Below are positions 54,653 to 63,740 of a stretch of 64,000 nucleotides of DNA, piece by piece; the stretch's first letter is position 1; each line of letters opens with the position of its first letter. The notes under the pieces are model-generated. The model made no database searches and was not told where the DNA came from. It saw only the letters and a program-made list of their open reading frames with translations. A program made the translations under genes and the position numbers. This stretch comes from Ensifer sp. BR816 (GTDB lineage: Bacteria; Pseudomonadota; Alphaproteobacteria; Rhizobiales; Rhizobiaceae), in contig NZ_KB905370.1 of the NCBI RefSeq assembly GCF_000378985.1, positions 1,703,830-1,767,829 of the forward strand, written 5' to 3'.

Positions 54653-55683
54653 CCTTCGGTCCCACGAACGCGCGCGACGAGCGCCGCGACATTGTCCGGA
54701 TCCGCCTGCGGCGTGATGCCGTGTCCGAGGTTGAAGATCAACGGCCCGTGGCCGAGCACATCGAGGATCCGGTCGATCGAGCTCTCCATCGCGACACCGC
54801 CGGCAACGACGCACATCGGATCGAGATTGCCCTGCACCGGTCCGTCCTTCTGCAATTCCGCGGCAAAGGACAGTGGCACGGCCCAGTCGAGACCGATCGC
54901 GTCTGCGCCTGTCGAGCGCCGATAGTCCTTGAGCAACAGGCCGGCACCCTTTGCAAAGGCGATGATCTTCGCAGAAGGCCGGCGGGCGCGCACCGATGCA
55001 ATCATCCGCCGCACCGGCTCGACGGCAAAGCGGGCGAACTCCTCTTCGCCGAGGACACCCGCCCAGGAATCGAAGATCTGCACCGCATCGGCGCCTGCGT
55101 CGATCTGTTCGACGAGATAGTCGGCGGAAATGTCTGCCAGGAGCGCCAGCAGCCGCTCGAAGGCCTTCGCATGCTGGTAGGCGAAGAGCCGCGCCGGCGC
55201 CTGGTCGGGCGTACCGTGCCCCGCGATCATATAGGTCGCAACCGTCCACGGCGCACCGCAGAAGCCGAGCAGCGTCGTCTCCGTCGGCAATTCCCGCCGG
55301 AGACGCGACACGGTTTCGAAGACCGGCGCGAGGTGGTTCAACACATCGTCGGCCTTGAGCCCCGCGATACCGTCGACATCGATAGGATCCATCCGCGGTC
55401 CATGGCCCTCTTCGAACCGGACGTTTCGGTGAAGCGCATCGGGAATGACGAGAATATCGGAGAAGAGGATGGCAGCGTCGAAGGCATAACGACGGATCGG
55501 CTGCAGCGTCACCTCGACGGCGAGATCCGGCGTATAACAGAGATCGAGGAAGCTGCCGGCCCTTGCCCGCGTCGCGCGATACTCCGGCAGATAACGGCCG
55601 GCCTGACGCATCAGCCAGACGGGCGGAGGGGTGAGGCATTTTCCGCTCAACACCTCAAGTACCTTGCGACGTGTCTCAGCCAC
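54649..55683 (-). CDS. hemE: Uroporphyrinogen decarboxylase
   Basis: Cytosolic haem-pathway enzyme of 344 residues forming coproporphyrinogen III. N-terminal [21 protein letters not shown] is the substrate-binding signature, followed by [13 protein letters not shown] with the catalytic Asp, and [20 protein letters not shown] at the C-terminus. It is first of the hemE-hemJ operon and borders the putative origin of replication. Confidence 0.96.
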   Translation of the reverse strand: MAETRRKVLEVLSGKCLTPPPVWLMRQAGRYLPEYRATRARAGSFLDLCYTPDLAVEVTLQPIRRYAFDAAILFSDILVIPDALHRNVRFEEGHGPRMDPIDVDGIAGLKADDVLNHLAPVFETVSRLRRELPTETTLLGFCGAPWTVATYMIAGHGTPDQAPARLFAYQHAKAFERLLALLADISADYLVEQIDAGADAVQIFDSWAGVLGEEEFARFAVEPVRRMIASVRARRPSAKIIAFAKGAGLLLKDYRRSTGADAIGLDWAVPLSFAAELQKDGPVQGNLDPMCVVAGGVAMESSIDRILDVLGHGPLIFNLGHGITPQADPDNVAALVARVRGTEG

Positions 55684-56088
55684 TCGCCATTCCCCAATCT
55701 AAAATCAAACCTTATTGAAAAGGTTTCTATTTCTTAGAGTCGGTGACTATCAAGGATTAAAATCAATCCTCAATTGATCCAACAGGCACGAAGCGCGGCC
55801 AGCGCCGGGGGAGAAAGATCGACGGGTTTTGCGACAAAACTGGCAAAGACGAGAAAGTTCAAGAAAGTCATCGTCTTGGCCGCATGTCACAAGTTGTGAT
55901 TCCTGTGGACAAGGAGTCGATCCGCGTGACAATTTGTCTTCGGCTTGAGTCTTGTCCACAACGGTCCGTGGGCGTTTTTCGTCCAGGCAAGGGATGTGAA
56001 TAACGCGGCGCTTTTCCACTTGCCTGAACGGCGACCGCGACTTTAGCTGTGTCATGTCCCGGCCTATCAACAGCCTCCGGAGAATTGC
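55684..56088. other. Putative chromosomal origin of replication (oriC)
   Basis: A 405-base gene-free region between hemE and the dikinase-regulator gene, the position of the mapped origins of Caulobacter and of S. meliloti. It contains TTATTCACA (complement, 55995-56003), TTGTCCACA at 55952-55960 and its inverted copy at 55904-55912, and TTTTCCACT at 56012-56020 as DnaA-box candidates. An AT-rich stretch near hemE (about 55700-55775) includes the palindromes AAACCTTATTGAAAAGGTTT and GGATTAAAATCAATCC. Several GANTC sites (near 55736, 55896, 55914 and 55945) could be CcrM targets. No ORF is credible here. Confidence 0.75.
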
Positions 56089-56910
56089 GTGGAGAACAGA
56101 AAAAACTATTTCCACCTGCATCTCGTCTCCGATTCGACGGGTGAGACGCTGATCGCCGCCGGCCGCGCCGCGGCTGCGCAATTCCAGTCCGCGCACGCGC
56201 TCGAACACGTCTACCCGTTGATCCGCAACAAGAAGCAGTTGATGCAGGTGCTCGATGCGATCGATGGGGCGCCGGGGATCGTGCTCTATACGATTGTCGA
56301 CCGGGAGCTTGCCGGGATGATCGACCGGAGATGTCACGAGATCGGCGTACCCTGCGTCTCCGTCCTCGATCCGATCATCGAGCTGTTCCAGTCCTATCTC
56401 GGTTCGCCGTCGCGTCGGCGTTCGGGCGCACAGCACGTCATGGATGCGGATTATTTCGCCCGGATCGAGGCGTTGAATTTCACCATGGATCACGACGACG
56501 GCCAGATGCCGGCGGATTTCAACGAGGCGGACGTCGTGTTGGTCGGCGTGAGCCGGACCTCGAAGACGCCGACGAGCATCTATCTCGCCAATCGGGGCAT
56601 CAAAACCGCCAATATTCCGATCGTTCCCGGCGTGCCCTTGCCGGAAGGTCTGCTCAAGGCGTCGAAGCCGCTGGTGGTCGGCCTGATCGCCAGCGCCGAC
56701 CGGCTTTCCCAGGTCCGCCAGCATCGCCTGCTCGGCACGACGCAGAGCTTCCATGGCGAAGACTACACGGATCGGGCATCGATCTCGGAGGAGCTGAAAT
56801 ACGCCCGCACGCTCTGTGCCCGCAACAATTGGCCGCTGATCGACGTGACGCGCCGGTCGATCGAGGAAACGGCCGCGGCAATCGTTGCCCTTCGCCCTCG
56901 GCTCAGATAG
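56089..56910 (+). CDS. Pyruvate phosphate dikinase regulatory protein (kinase/pyrophosphorylase, DUF299)
   Basis: Bifunctional Ser/Thr kinase/Pi-dependent phosphorylase of 273 residues regulating PPDK or PEP synthase. N-terminal [21 protein letters not shown], the P-loop-like [18 protein letters not shown] (about 151-168) and the C-terminal [15 protein letters not shown]. It starts at GTG 56089 with CCGGAGAAT upstream. It is the first gene right of the putative origin, transcribed away from it. Confidence 0.92.
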   Translation: MENRKNYFHLHLVSDSTGETLIAAGRAAAAQFQSAHALEHVYPLIRNKKQLMQVLDAIDGAPGIVLYTIVDRELAGMIDRRCHEIGVPCVSVLDPIIELFQSYLGSPSRRRSGAQHVMDADYFARIEALNFTMDHDDGQMPADFNEADVVLVGVSRTSKTPTSIYLANRGIKTANIPIVPGVPLPEGLLKASKPLVVGLIASADRLSQVRQHRLLGTTQSFHGEDYTDRASISEELKYARTLCARNNWPLIDVTRRSIEETAAAIVALRPRLR

Positions 56911-56967
56911 AGCGGGTCGCGGGAACCCGAGTTGCAGCCTCACGGCGGTCGCTTTTGGGAAATTGGT

Positions 56968-57005
56968 CACGATGACCGGATCGGAACGATCCGGCGATCA
57001 TCGTG
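56968..57005. repeat. Long inverted repeat between the dikinase-regulator gene and maf
   Basis: CACGATGA-CCGGATC and GATCCGG-CGA-TCATCGTG form an 8+7-bp near-perfect stem around GGAAC. It lies 26 bases before the maf start and may be a terminator-like or regulatory structure. No T-run follows. Confidence 0.5.
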
Positions 57006-57030
57006 ATCCTGGAATTGCGGGATTGAGACG

Positions 57031-57630
57031 ATGACATCCTCTCTCGTGCTGGCCTCGGCCAGCCCATTTCGACGCGCGCTCCTCGAGAATGCCGGGCTGG
57101 CGTTTTCGGCGCGCGCAGCCCAGGTGGATGAGCGTGGCCTGGAGCGGCCACTCGAGGCGGCGGGCGCGTCGCCTGTCGAGGTTGCGCTGGCACTTGCCGA
57201 AGCCAAGGCGAAGGATGTCGCACGCCATTTCGATGGCGCCCTGGTGATCGGCAGCGACCAGACAATGTCGCTTGGAGCCCGGGTCTATCACAAGCCGAAG
57301 GACATGGCGGAGGCCGCCGAACATCTCTTGTCGCTCTCCGGCAGGACGCACAGCCTGAATAGCGCCATCGTGCTCGTCCGCGATGGCGATATTGTCTGGC
57401 GGCACGTGTCGACGGCCCATATGACCGTCCGAGCCTTGGATCGAGGCTTTGTCGAACGGCATCTTCAGCGGGTCGGAGAGAAGGCGCTTTCGAGCGTCGG
57501 CGCCTATCAGCTCGAAAGCGAGGGCATTCAGCTCTTCGAGAAGATCGAGGGCGACTACTTCACGATCCTCGGCCTGCCGATGCTTCCGCTTCTCGCCAAA
57601 CTTCGCGAACTGGGATCGATCGATGCGTGA
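57031..57630 (+). CDS. maf: Maf-family nucleoside triphosphate pyrophosphatase
   Basis: House-cleaning NTP pyrophosphatase of 199 residues. Maf motifs: [19 protein letters not shown] at the N-terminus, GSDQTMSLG (about 72-80), and the [14 protein letters not shown] and [23 protein letters not shown] blocks. Its stop overlaps the aroE start by eight bases. Confidence 0.93.
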   Translation: MTSSLVLASASPFRRALLENAGLAFSARAAQVDERGLERPLEAAGASPVEVALALAEAKAKDVARHFDGALVIGSDQTMSLGARVYHKPKDMAEAAEHLLSLSGRTHSLNSAIVLVRDGDIVWRHVSTAHMTVRALDRGFVERHLQRVGEKALSSVGAYQLESEGIQLFEKIEGDYFTILGLPMLPLLAKLRELGSIDA

Positions 57631-58483
57631 TTCACGTGAAACATTTGTTAACCACGCTTTCGTCACGGGCTATCCGATCAAGCATTCGCGCTCGCCGCTC
57701 ATCCACGGTTATTGGCTGAAGCAGTTCGACATCGCCGGAAGCTACCGGGCGCATCAGGTCACGCCGGAAGCCTTTCCGGATTTCATGCGGCAATTGCGCG
57801 ACGGCAGCGCGGGCTTCTGCGGCGGCAATGTCACCATCCCCCATAAGGAGATGGCCTTCGCGCTTTCCGACCGGCCGGACGAACTGAGTGCCGAACTGGG
57901 CGCAGCCAATACGCTCTGGCTCGAGGATGGGCAGATATCGGCTACGAATACGGATGGTCGTGGTTTCGTTGCCAATCTCGATGAGCGTGCCAGTGGCTGG
58001 GATCGGATTTCGGCGGCCGTCATTCTGGGCGCTGGCGGCGCCAGTCGCGCGGTGATCCAGGCCGTCCGCGACCGCGGCGTCAAGACGATCCATGTGGTGA
58101 ACCGGACGGCCGCCAGGGCTGAGGAGCTGGCCGATCGGTTCGGCGCTGCGGTGCACGCGCAGCCGATCGCGGCACTTTCCGAAGTGATGGCCGGTGCCGG
58201 CCTGTTCGTCAACACGACGTCGCTCGGCATGGACGGCGAGCCGGCGCCGTCGATCGATTTCTCGCCGCTCGCAAGCGGCGCCGTCGTCACCGACATCGTC
58301 TATGTGCCCCTGAAGACGCCGCTCCTCCGCCAGGCCGAAGAGCAGGGCTTCCGTATCGTCGACGGTCTTGGCATGCTCCTGCATCAGGCTGTGCCCGGAT
58401 TCGAGAAATGGTTCGGCCAGCGGCCGGTTGTCGATGACGCGCTTCGGCAGATCATCATAAAGGATATGGACGCTCACGCATGA
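57623..58483 (+). CDS. aroE: Shikimate dehydrogenase
   Basis: NADPH-dependent shikimate dehydrogenase of 286 residues. Substrate-binding [17 protein letters not shown] (about 15-31), catalytic Lys in [12 protein letters not shown], the ATNTDGRG motif, and the nucleotide motif [16 protein letters not shown]. Translation starts at ATG 57623, inside the maf end; the N-terminus DSRETF is encoded by a parS-like sequence. The ATG of coaE overlaps its stop. Confidence 0.95.
   Translation: MRDSRETFVNHAFVTGYPIKHSRSPLIHGYWLKQFDIAGSYRAHQVTPEAFPDFMRQLRDGSAGFCGGNVTIPHKEMAFALSDRPDELSAELGAANTLWLEDGQISATNTDGRGFVANLDERASGWDRISAAVILGAGGASRAVIQAVRDRGVKTIHVVNRTAARAEELADRFGAAVHAQPIAALSEVMAGAGLFVNTTSLGMDGEPAPSIDFSPLASGAVVTDIVYVPLKTPLLRQAEEQGFRIVDGLGMLLHQAVPGFEKWFGQRPVVDDALRQIIIKDMDAHA
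57628..57643. promoter_or_regulatory. parS-like site 7, inside the aroE start
   Basis: TGATTCACGTGAAACA matches parS at 15 of 16 positions, on the other side of oriC from the other sites. It encodes DSRET of AroE and overlaps the maf stop. Confidence 0.75.
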
Positions 58484-59064
58484 TCATTGTCGGGCTCACG
58501 GGCTCCATCGGCATGGGAAAGACGACGGCGGCCCAGATGTTCCGCGAGCTCGGCGTGCCGGTGAACGATGCGGACGAGATCGTCCACGATCTCTATCGCG
58601 GCGAAGCGGTGGCGCCGGTCGAAAGAGCCTTTCCGGGCGTCGCAAGCGATGGCGTCATCGATCGGGCGGAACTTTCGCGGCAGCTCCTTGCCAATCCGGA
58701 GCGCCTCGGCGAATTGGAGCAAATTGTTCATCCGCTGGTTCGCGCCAGGGAAAAGGAGTTCATCGCCCGGCACAAGGCGGCAGGGGCGCCCTTCGTTCTT
58801 CTCGATATCCCGCTGCTTTTCGAGACCAAGGCGGAAGAACGCCTGGACCGGGTCGTTGTCGTCAGTTGCGATGCCGAGGCTCAGAGAGAGCGCGTCATGA
58901 AGCGCCCCGGCATGACGGCCGAGAAATTCGCGATGATCCTCGCCCGGCAAGTGCCCGACAGTGAAAAGCGCGCTCGCGCAGACTATGTGATCGACACGAG
59001 CCACAGTTTCGACGTCACCCGAGAGCAGGTCCGTGCGATTGTCGATCAATTGCGGGCGGGCTAG
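58480..59064 (+). CDS. coaE: Dephospho-CoA kinase
   Basis: Last step of CoA synthesis, 194 residues. P-loop [17 protein letters not shown] (about 5-21), D-E-I-V-H motif in [11 protein letters not shown] and lid region [14 protein letters not shown]. The ATG overlaps the aroE stop (ATGA), and the operon maf-aroE-coaE ends here. Confidence 0.95.
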   Translation: MIIVGLTGSIGMGKTTAAQMFRELGVPVNDADEIVHDLYRGEAVAPVERAFPGVASDGVIDRAELSRQLLANPERLGELEQIVHPLVRAREKEFIARHKAAGAPFVLLDIPLLFETKAEERLDRVVVVSCDAEAQRERVMKRPGMTAEKFAMILARQVPDSEKRARADYVIDTSHSFDVTREQVRAIVDQLRAG

Positions 59065-59096
59065 GTCCCTGACTTCAACTCGGATACGAACGACAC

Positions 59097-59196
59097 TACA
59101 GCGCCGTGCGTCTATCAGACGCACAAAGGACGCTGTAGGACTTTGAATTGCTGCATGTTTCCTTAAATCGGCTACGATTTAAGGAAACATGCAGTA
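59097..59196. repeat. RIME-type intergenic repeat, copy B
   Basis: A 100-base element with palindromes GTGCGTCTATCAGACGCAC and a longer one with arms CATGTTTCCTTAAATCG and CGATTTAAGGAAACATG. It shares block order and spacing with the copy at 31503. It lies between coaE and dnaQ. Confidence 0.8.
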
Positions 59197-59248
59197 GAAT
59201 CAAGAGAACGAGCGGTCCGAACTGATTCGCCCTGCCTTAGGAAAATAG

Positions 59249-59947
59249 ATGCGTGAGATCATTTTCGATACGGAAACGACCGGCCTCGACAGTCGCGAGG
59301 ACCGTGTGATCGAGATCGGCGGGGTCGAGCTCGAGAACCAGTTTCCGACCGGAAGGACGATCCACATCTACATCAATCCGGGCGACCGCAAGGTTCATCC
59401 CGACGCGTTGGCGGTCCACGGCATCACCGACGAATTCCTGAAGGACAAGCCATCCTTTGCCGACGTGGTCGACCAGATCGTCGATTTCTTCGGTGACGCG
59501 CGCTGGGTCGCGCACAATGCGACCTTCGACATCGGCTTCATCAATGCGGAGTTCGATCGCCTCGGATTGCCGCCGATTATCACCGATCGGGTAACCGATA
59601 CGCTGGCATTGGCGCGCCGCAAGCATCCGATGGGTCCGAATTCGCTCGATGCGCTCTGCCGTCGCTACGGCATCGACAATTCGCATCGCGCCAAGCACGG
59701 CGCCCTTCTCGACTCCGAGCTGCTCGCCGAAGTCTATATCGAGATGATCGGCGGCCGCCAGGCGGCGCTGGGGCTGGTGACGAGCGAGATCGGCGGTCTG
59801 GCCATACAGGCGGACGACGGTCCGATTGTCGTCATGCGACGGGAGCGGTTGCTGGCGCCGCGGCTGACGGAAGCCGAGATCGCAGCCCATGCGGCCCTCG
59901 TTTCGAAGATCGGCGCCAAGGCGATCTGGGTAAAGTACAGCGGCTAA
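59249..59947 (+). CDS. dnaQ: DNA polymerase III epsilon subunit (proofreading exonuclease)
   Basis: 3'-5' exonuclease of 232 residues. Exo I is FDTETTGLD (about 5-13), Exo II HNATFDIGFIN (about 90-100) and Exo III the HRAKHGALLDSELL motif (about 149-162) with the catalytic His and Asp. It is a stand-alone proofreading subunit. AGGAAA precedes the ATG. Confidence 0.95.
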   Translation: MREIIFDTETTGLDSREDRVIEIGGVELENQFPTGRTIHIYINPGDRKVHPDALAVHGITDEFLKDKPSFADVVDQIVDFFGDARWVAHNATFDIGFINAEFDRLGLPPIITDRVTDTLALARRKHPMGPNSLDALCRRYGIDNSHRAKHGALLDSELLAEVYIEMIGGRQAALGLVTSEIGGLAIQADDGPIVVMRRERLLAPRLTEAEIAAHAALVSKIGAKAIWVKYSG

Positions 59948-60026
59948 TGCATGTCGCCCGAAATTGCGCAGCGGTTTCGGGACGATGACATGCACCAAAA
60001 TACTGATCACGCGGCCTGATCTTCAA

Positions 60027-60051
60027 AAAAACCCGGCCTGGAGCCGGGTTT
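60027..60051 (-). terminator. Intrinsic terminator at the secB end
   Basis: AAACCCGGC and GCCGGGTTT form a perfect 9-bp stem with loop CTGGA; the minus-strand reading has a T-run after it, so it ends secB, and may also stop dnaQ transcription. Confidence 0.85.
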
Positions 60052-60074
60052 CAAGTCTTCGCAATCAGAAGGCG

Positions 60075-60572
60075 TCAGTTGGTCGTGGTGTTGGTGTTGG
60101 CGACTTGGGCGCGGACCTTTTCTTCTGCCATGCGCTGCGCGAACATCTGCGCAAAATCGATCGGGTCGATCATCAGTGGCGGGAAGCCGCCGTTGCGGGT
60201 CGCGTCCGACACGATCTGGCGGGCAAACGGGAAGAGCAGGCGCGGGCATTCGATGAACAGCAGCGGCAGCATGTGCTCCTGCGGGAAACCCGTAACGCGG
60301 AAGACGCCGCCATAGGCGAGCTCGACGTTGAACAGCACCTTGTCGCCGTCCTGGGCCTGGGCGTTCAGCGAGAGAACAACGTCGAAATCATTCTCCGCCA
60401 GCGGATTGGCATTGACGTTGACATTGATGTTGATCGACGGTGCGTGGTCGCGGGCCTGCAGCGAACGCGGTGCGCCGGGGTTCTCGAAGGAGAGGTCCTT
60501 GACATACTGGGCCAGAATATTGAGCGACGGGGTCTGCTGGGCGCCGCCGTTGGATGCGGTATCGGTCGTCAT
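60075..60572 (-). CDS. secB: Protein-export chaperone SecB
   Basis: Tetrameric export chaperone of 165 residues. [20 protein letters not shown] and [20 protein letters not shown] are characteristic, and [20 protein letters not shown] is typical of alphaproteobacterial SecB. ATG 60572 is the credible start; the frame extending to 60698 is not coding. Confidence 0.95.
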   Translation of the reverse strand: MTTDTASNGGAQQTPSLNILAQYVKDLSFENPGAPRSLQARDHAPSININVNVNANPLAENDFDVVLSLNAQAQDGDKVLFNVELAYGGVFRVTGFPQEHMLPLLFIECPRLLFPFARQIVSDATRNGGFPPLMIDPIDFAQMFAQRMAEEKVRAQVANTNTTTN

Positions 60573-60710
60573 AAGAGCTTCCTCGGACTTCGAATTGGTG
60601 AGGCCATCTAGCATTTCGGTCCTGGGCTTACAACCCTCGAAGCCGGGAGCGGTTCCCGGGATTGAAGGGCGTCTCGCCCCTTTCGGGACCAATGCCAATA
60701 TTGATCTGAT

Positions 60711-61226
60711 CTACCGAGAAATCCGGTTGCTGGGCGGCGGGGAACCGTCTTCGTCCTCGTCCTTACGGGAGAACTCGTCCGAGTCGAGATCGATGATCGT
60801 CGGCCCGTCCCCCCGGTCGCTGCTCGGGCCGCTTCCAGTGCCGTAGCGGAAGCCGCTTCCGGTCGTCAGGATGGTCAGCCGCGTCTGCAGGAAAGCGGCG
60901 ATGGCGCGCCTGACCGGCGGCAGGAAGAGAATGAGGCCGGCAATGTCGGTGATGAAACCGGGAACGATCAGAAGGATCGCCGCGACGAAGATGAGCGCGC
61001 CGCCGAGAACGTCCGGACCCGGATCTTTTCCCGCGCGCGCCGCTTCCTGCACTCGGCGCAGCATGCCGAGACCCTGGATGCGCAGCAGCAGGATGCCGGC
61101 AACTCCGCCCAACAGGACGAGCAGGAGCGTTAGCGCCACGCCGAGTTCCCGGCCGACGATCACGAAGCCTGCAATCTCCGCGATCGGCAGGCCGAGTATG
61201 ATGAGAGGAACGATCACCGAACGCAT
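60711..61226 (-). CDS. FxsA family membrane protein
   Basis: A 171-residue membrane protein of the FxsA family. Hydrophobic segments run at about 2-20, 24-45 and 75-100, with ELGVALTLLLVLLGGVAGIL and the RIQGLGMLRR cytoplasmic turn. The C-terminal tail (about 125-171) is acidic and disordered. FxsA reduces F exclusion of phage T7 in E. coli; its role here is unknown. ATG 61226 is preferred to the TTG at 61241. It is divergent from the timA gene. Confidence 0.85.
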   Translation of the reverse strand: MRSVIVPLIILGLPIAEIAGFVIVGRELGVALTLLLVLLGGVAGILLLRIQGLGMLRRVQEAARAGKDPGPDVLGGALIFVAAILLIVPGFITDIAGLILFLPPVRRAIAAFLQTRLTILTTGSGFRYGTGSGPSSDRGDGPTIIDLDSDEFSRKDEDEDGSPPPSNRISR

Positions 61227-61360
61227 CGCTCGTGCTCGCAAGAAGATGAGTGCAATTGACCGGTCTCCGGTTTATGGGTGCGACATCGCCATTTGAATGG
61301 TTTATCCTTGCGGACTATATGGAACACCAAGACAAATTCTAACAGCGGTTCCGGGTAGAA

Positions 61361-62062
61361 ATGGGCTCTTTCGACTTCATCACGTTTTTTTTCCTGATCG
61401 CGGCTGTGGTCATCTTCTTGCAGTTGCGCAGCGTCCTTGGACGCAGGACAGGAAGTGAACGACCGCCTTTCGACCCCTATTCGCCGCGCGAGGCGCAGGG
61501 ACCGGAGGCGAGGGACAATGGCAAGGTGGTGCAGCTCCCGCGGCGCGAGAGCACCGCGGAGGACGAGTCCCGCTACGCCGCCATCGACGGCTTTTCCAAG
61601 CCCGGCACCCCGCTGAACGCCCAGCTGAGGGCGCTCAGCGACGCAGACCCCAGCTTCCAGCCAGCCGAATTCCTCAACGGCGCGAAGATGGCCTACGAGA
61701 TGATCGTCATGGCTTTCGCCGATGGCGATCGAAAGACCCTGAAGGGGCTCCTGTCCCGCGAGGTCTATGAGGGCTTCGAGGCGGCGATCGCCGAAAGGGA
61801 AGCCAAGGGCGAAGTGGTCAAGTCTACCTTTGTCGGCATCGAAAAGGCCGACGTCGTCCATGCGGAACTCAAGGATGCCGAGGAGAACGTCACGGTTCGC
61901 ATCATCAGCCAGCTCATCTCCGCGACCTACGACAAACAGGGCAAGCTGATCGACGGCGACGCCGAGTCGGTTGCCGAAGTGAACGACCTGTGGACCTTTG
62001 CGCGTGACATCCGCTCGCGCGATCCGAACTGGAAGCTGATCGCCACCGAATCGGAAAATTGA
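61361..62062 (+). CDS. timA: Tim44/TimA-family inner-membrane protein
   Basis: A 233-residue protein with a single N-terminal transmembrane helix (FDFITFFFLIAAVVIFLQL, about 4-22), a proline-rich linker, and a Tim44-like domain (FLNGAKMAYEMIVMAFADGD onwards). Alphaproteobacterial TimA is an adaptor of the mitochondrial Tim44 type; its precise role is unresolved. It is followed by mltA after 15 bases and is probably cotranscribed. Confidence 0.88.
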   Translation: MGSFDFITFFFLIAAVVIFLQLRSVLGRRTGSERPPFDPYSPREAQGPEARDNGKVVQLPRRESTAEDESRYAAIDGFSKPGTPLNAQLRALSDADPSFQPAEFLNGAKMAYEMIVMAFADGDRKTLKGLLSREVYEGFEAAIAEREAKGEVVKSTFVGIEKADVVHAELKDAEENVTVRIISQLISATYDKQGKLIDGDAESVAEVNDLWTFARDIRSRDPNWKLIATESEN

Positions 62063-62077
62063 CCGCAAGGGGCGACA

Positions 62078-63184
62078 ATGGCCTTTGATCTCCAACCGGT
62101 CGCCTTTTCGGAATTGCCGGGGTGGCACGAGGATGACCCGACACAGGTCATCGAGGCGCTTCGCCGCTGCCACCATCATGTGACCGCCGTGAAACCCTAT
62201 AGGACCGGCTCTCTCGGTGTGTCGGTCGCCGATCTGCTACCCGCCTATGAGGCGGCTGCGGCGGTTCTTCCGGGTGCAGCGGCAGCGCGCACCTTCTTCG
62301 AGGCCCAGTTCGTGCCCTTCCGGATCCGACCCTCGGACAGGGCGACAGGCTTCGTCACCGCTTTCTACGAGCCGGAGGTCGAGGTTCGTGCGACGCCGGA
62401 CGAGGCGTTTCGCTTTCCCTTCTACCGGCGCCCCGCCGACCTCATCGATATCGACGAGGCGAACCGGCCCGAGGGCATGGATCCTTACTTCGCCTTCGGC
62501 CGGCTTCGGGACGGCCGGATCGAGGAATATCCCGATCGCCGGGCAATCGACGAGGGCCTGTTTGCCGGCCGTGGCCTGGAAATTGCCTATGCCCGCTCCA
62601 AGGTCGACGTCTTTTTCATCCATGTCCAGGGTGCTGCGCGGCTCATCTATCCGGACGGATCGCGCCGCCGCATCACTTATGCGGCCAAGACCGGGCACCG
62701 CTTTTCCGCGATCGGCAAGCTCCTGATCGACCGCGGTGAGATCGATGCGGCGACCGTGTCGATGGCGAGCATCCGCGGCTGGCTCGCGGCCCATCCAGAG
62801 AAGGTCGACGAGGTCCTGTGGCATAACCGCTCCTACATCTTCTTCCGCGAAGCGGCCGTCGAAAACGAGGATCTCGGCCCGGTCGCCGCGGCCAAGGTGC
62901 CGCTCGAACCGGGCAGGTCGCTTGCGGTCGATCGCCTCATCCACACGTTCGGCGTTCCTTTCTTCATCGCCAGCGAAAGCCTCACCCATCTCGATGGCGG
63001 CCGTGCCTTCGGGCGGCTGATGCTGGCGCTCGACACTGGTTCGGCGATCGTCGGGCCGGCGCGCGGCGACATCTTCACGGGATCGGGCGATGCGGCCGGC
63101 GAACTTGCCGGCTCGGTGCGCAACGACGCCGATTTCTTTATCCTCGTGCCGCGTGCCGCCGCCGCCAGATACCGCCATGGCTAG
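62078..63184 (+). CDS. mltA: Membrane-bound lytic murein transglycosylase A
   Basis: MltA/3D-domain enzyme of 368 residues. The signature VTAFYEPEVEVRATPDEAFR-like segment, FFIHVQGAARLIYPDGSRRR and the C-terminal ALDTGSAIVGPARGDIFTG with the catalytic Asp confirm the family. No signal peptide is visible: the N-terminus is MAFDLQPVAFSELPGWHEDD, and only 15 bases separate the gene from timA, so no longer start exists. Export is therefore unclear. The Smr gene overlaps its 3' end by eight bases. Confidence 0.9.
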   Translation: MAFDLQPVAFSELPGWHEDDPTQVIEALRRCHHHVTAVKPYRTGSLGVSVADLLPAYEAAAAVLPGAAAARTFFEAQFVPFRIRPSDRATGFVTAFYEPEVEVRATPDEAFRFPFYRRPADLIDIDEANRPEGMDPYFAFGRLRDGRIEEYPDRRAIDEGLFAGRGLEIAYARSKVDVFFIHVQGAARLIYPDGSRRRITYAAKTGHRFSAIGKLLIDRGEIDAATVSMASIRGWLAAHPEKVDEVLWHNRSYIFFREAAVENEDLGPVAAAKVPLEPGRSLAVDRLIHTFGVPFFIASESLTHLDGGRAFGRLMLALDTGSAIVGPARGDIFTGSGDAAGELAGSVRNDADFFILVPRAAAARYRHG

Positions 63185-63740
63185 GGAAAAGAAGCTGTCG
63201 CCGGAAGACCGCATCCTGTGGGGCAAGGTCGCGCGCTCGACCAAGCCCATGCCGGGGCGTCTGCAGGACCTCGAGGACCTGCTTGGCGAGGCCGAACCGC
63301 CGCCGGCTGCGCTCCCTCCGCAGCAAGCGAAGGCCGAGCCGCCGGATTCCGGGAAGCCGGAAAAGGGGATTGCGCTCAGCGGCAGGCCTGAACACCGCCA
63401 TCACCCGCTCGAGAGGCCGGTCAAGCGGAAGATTTCAAAGGGGCGGCTCGCGCTGGAAGCGCGGATCGACCTGCATGGCATGATCCAGAGCCAGGCGCAT
63501 GGCTTTCTCCTGCAGTTCCTCCTGAAGGCGCATGAGCGGGGCTTGCGCCATGTTCTGGTCATCACCGGCAAGGGAACCTCGCTTGGCAGCGACGGGGCGT
63601 TGAAGCGCGCCGTGCCGCTCTGGTTCTCGCTCCCGGAATTTCGGCCGCTGATCTCGTCCTATGAGCCGGCGGCGCGCAACCACGGCGGCGAGGGTGCGCT
63701 CTATGTCCGCCTGACGCGCGCCAGGGGAAATCTCCCATGA
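63177..63740 (+). CDS. Smr-domain protein
   Basis: A 187-residue protein with a basic linker (about 1-90) and a C-terminal Smr/MutS2-type nuclease domain. Domain motifs are EARIDLHGMIQSQAHGFLLQ (about 94-113), VLVITGKGTSLGSDGALK and NHGGEGALYVRL. Its ATG lies within mltA. Translation is coupled on to the XRE gene (ATGA). Confidence 0.9.
   Translation: MAREKKLSPEDRILWGKVARSTKPMPGRLQDLEDLLGEAEPPPAALPPQQAKAEPPDSGKPEKGIALSGRPEHRHHPLERPVKRKISKGRLALEARIDLHGMIQSQAHGFLLQFLLKAHERGLRHVLVITGKGTSLGSDGALKRAVPLWFSLPEFRPLISSYEPAARNHGGEGALYVRLTRARGNLP

Noticed and set aside
54113..55639. 508-codon frame spanning hemJ and hemE
   Set aside because: The 3' part is HemJ, but the 5' part is an out-of-frame shadow of hemE; hemJ begins at 54652.
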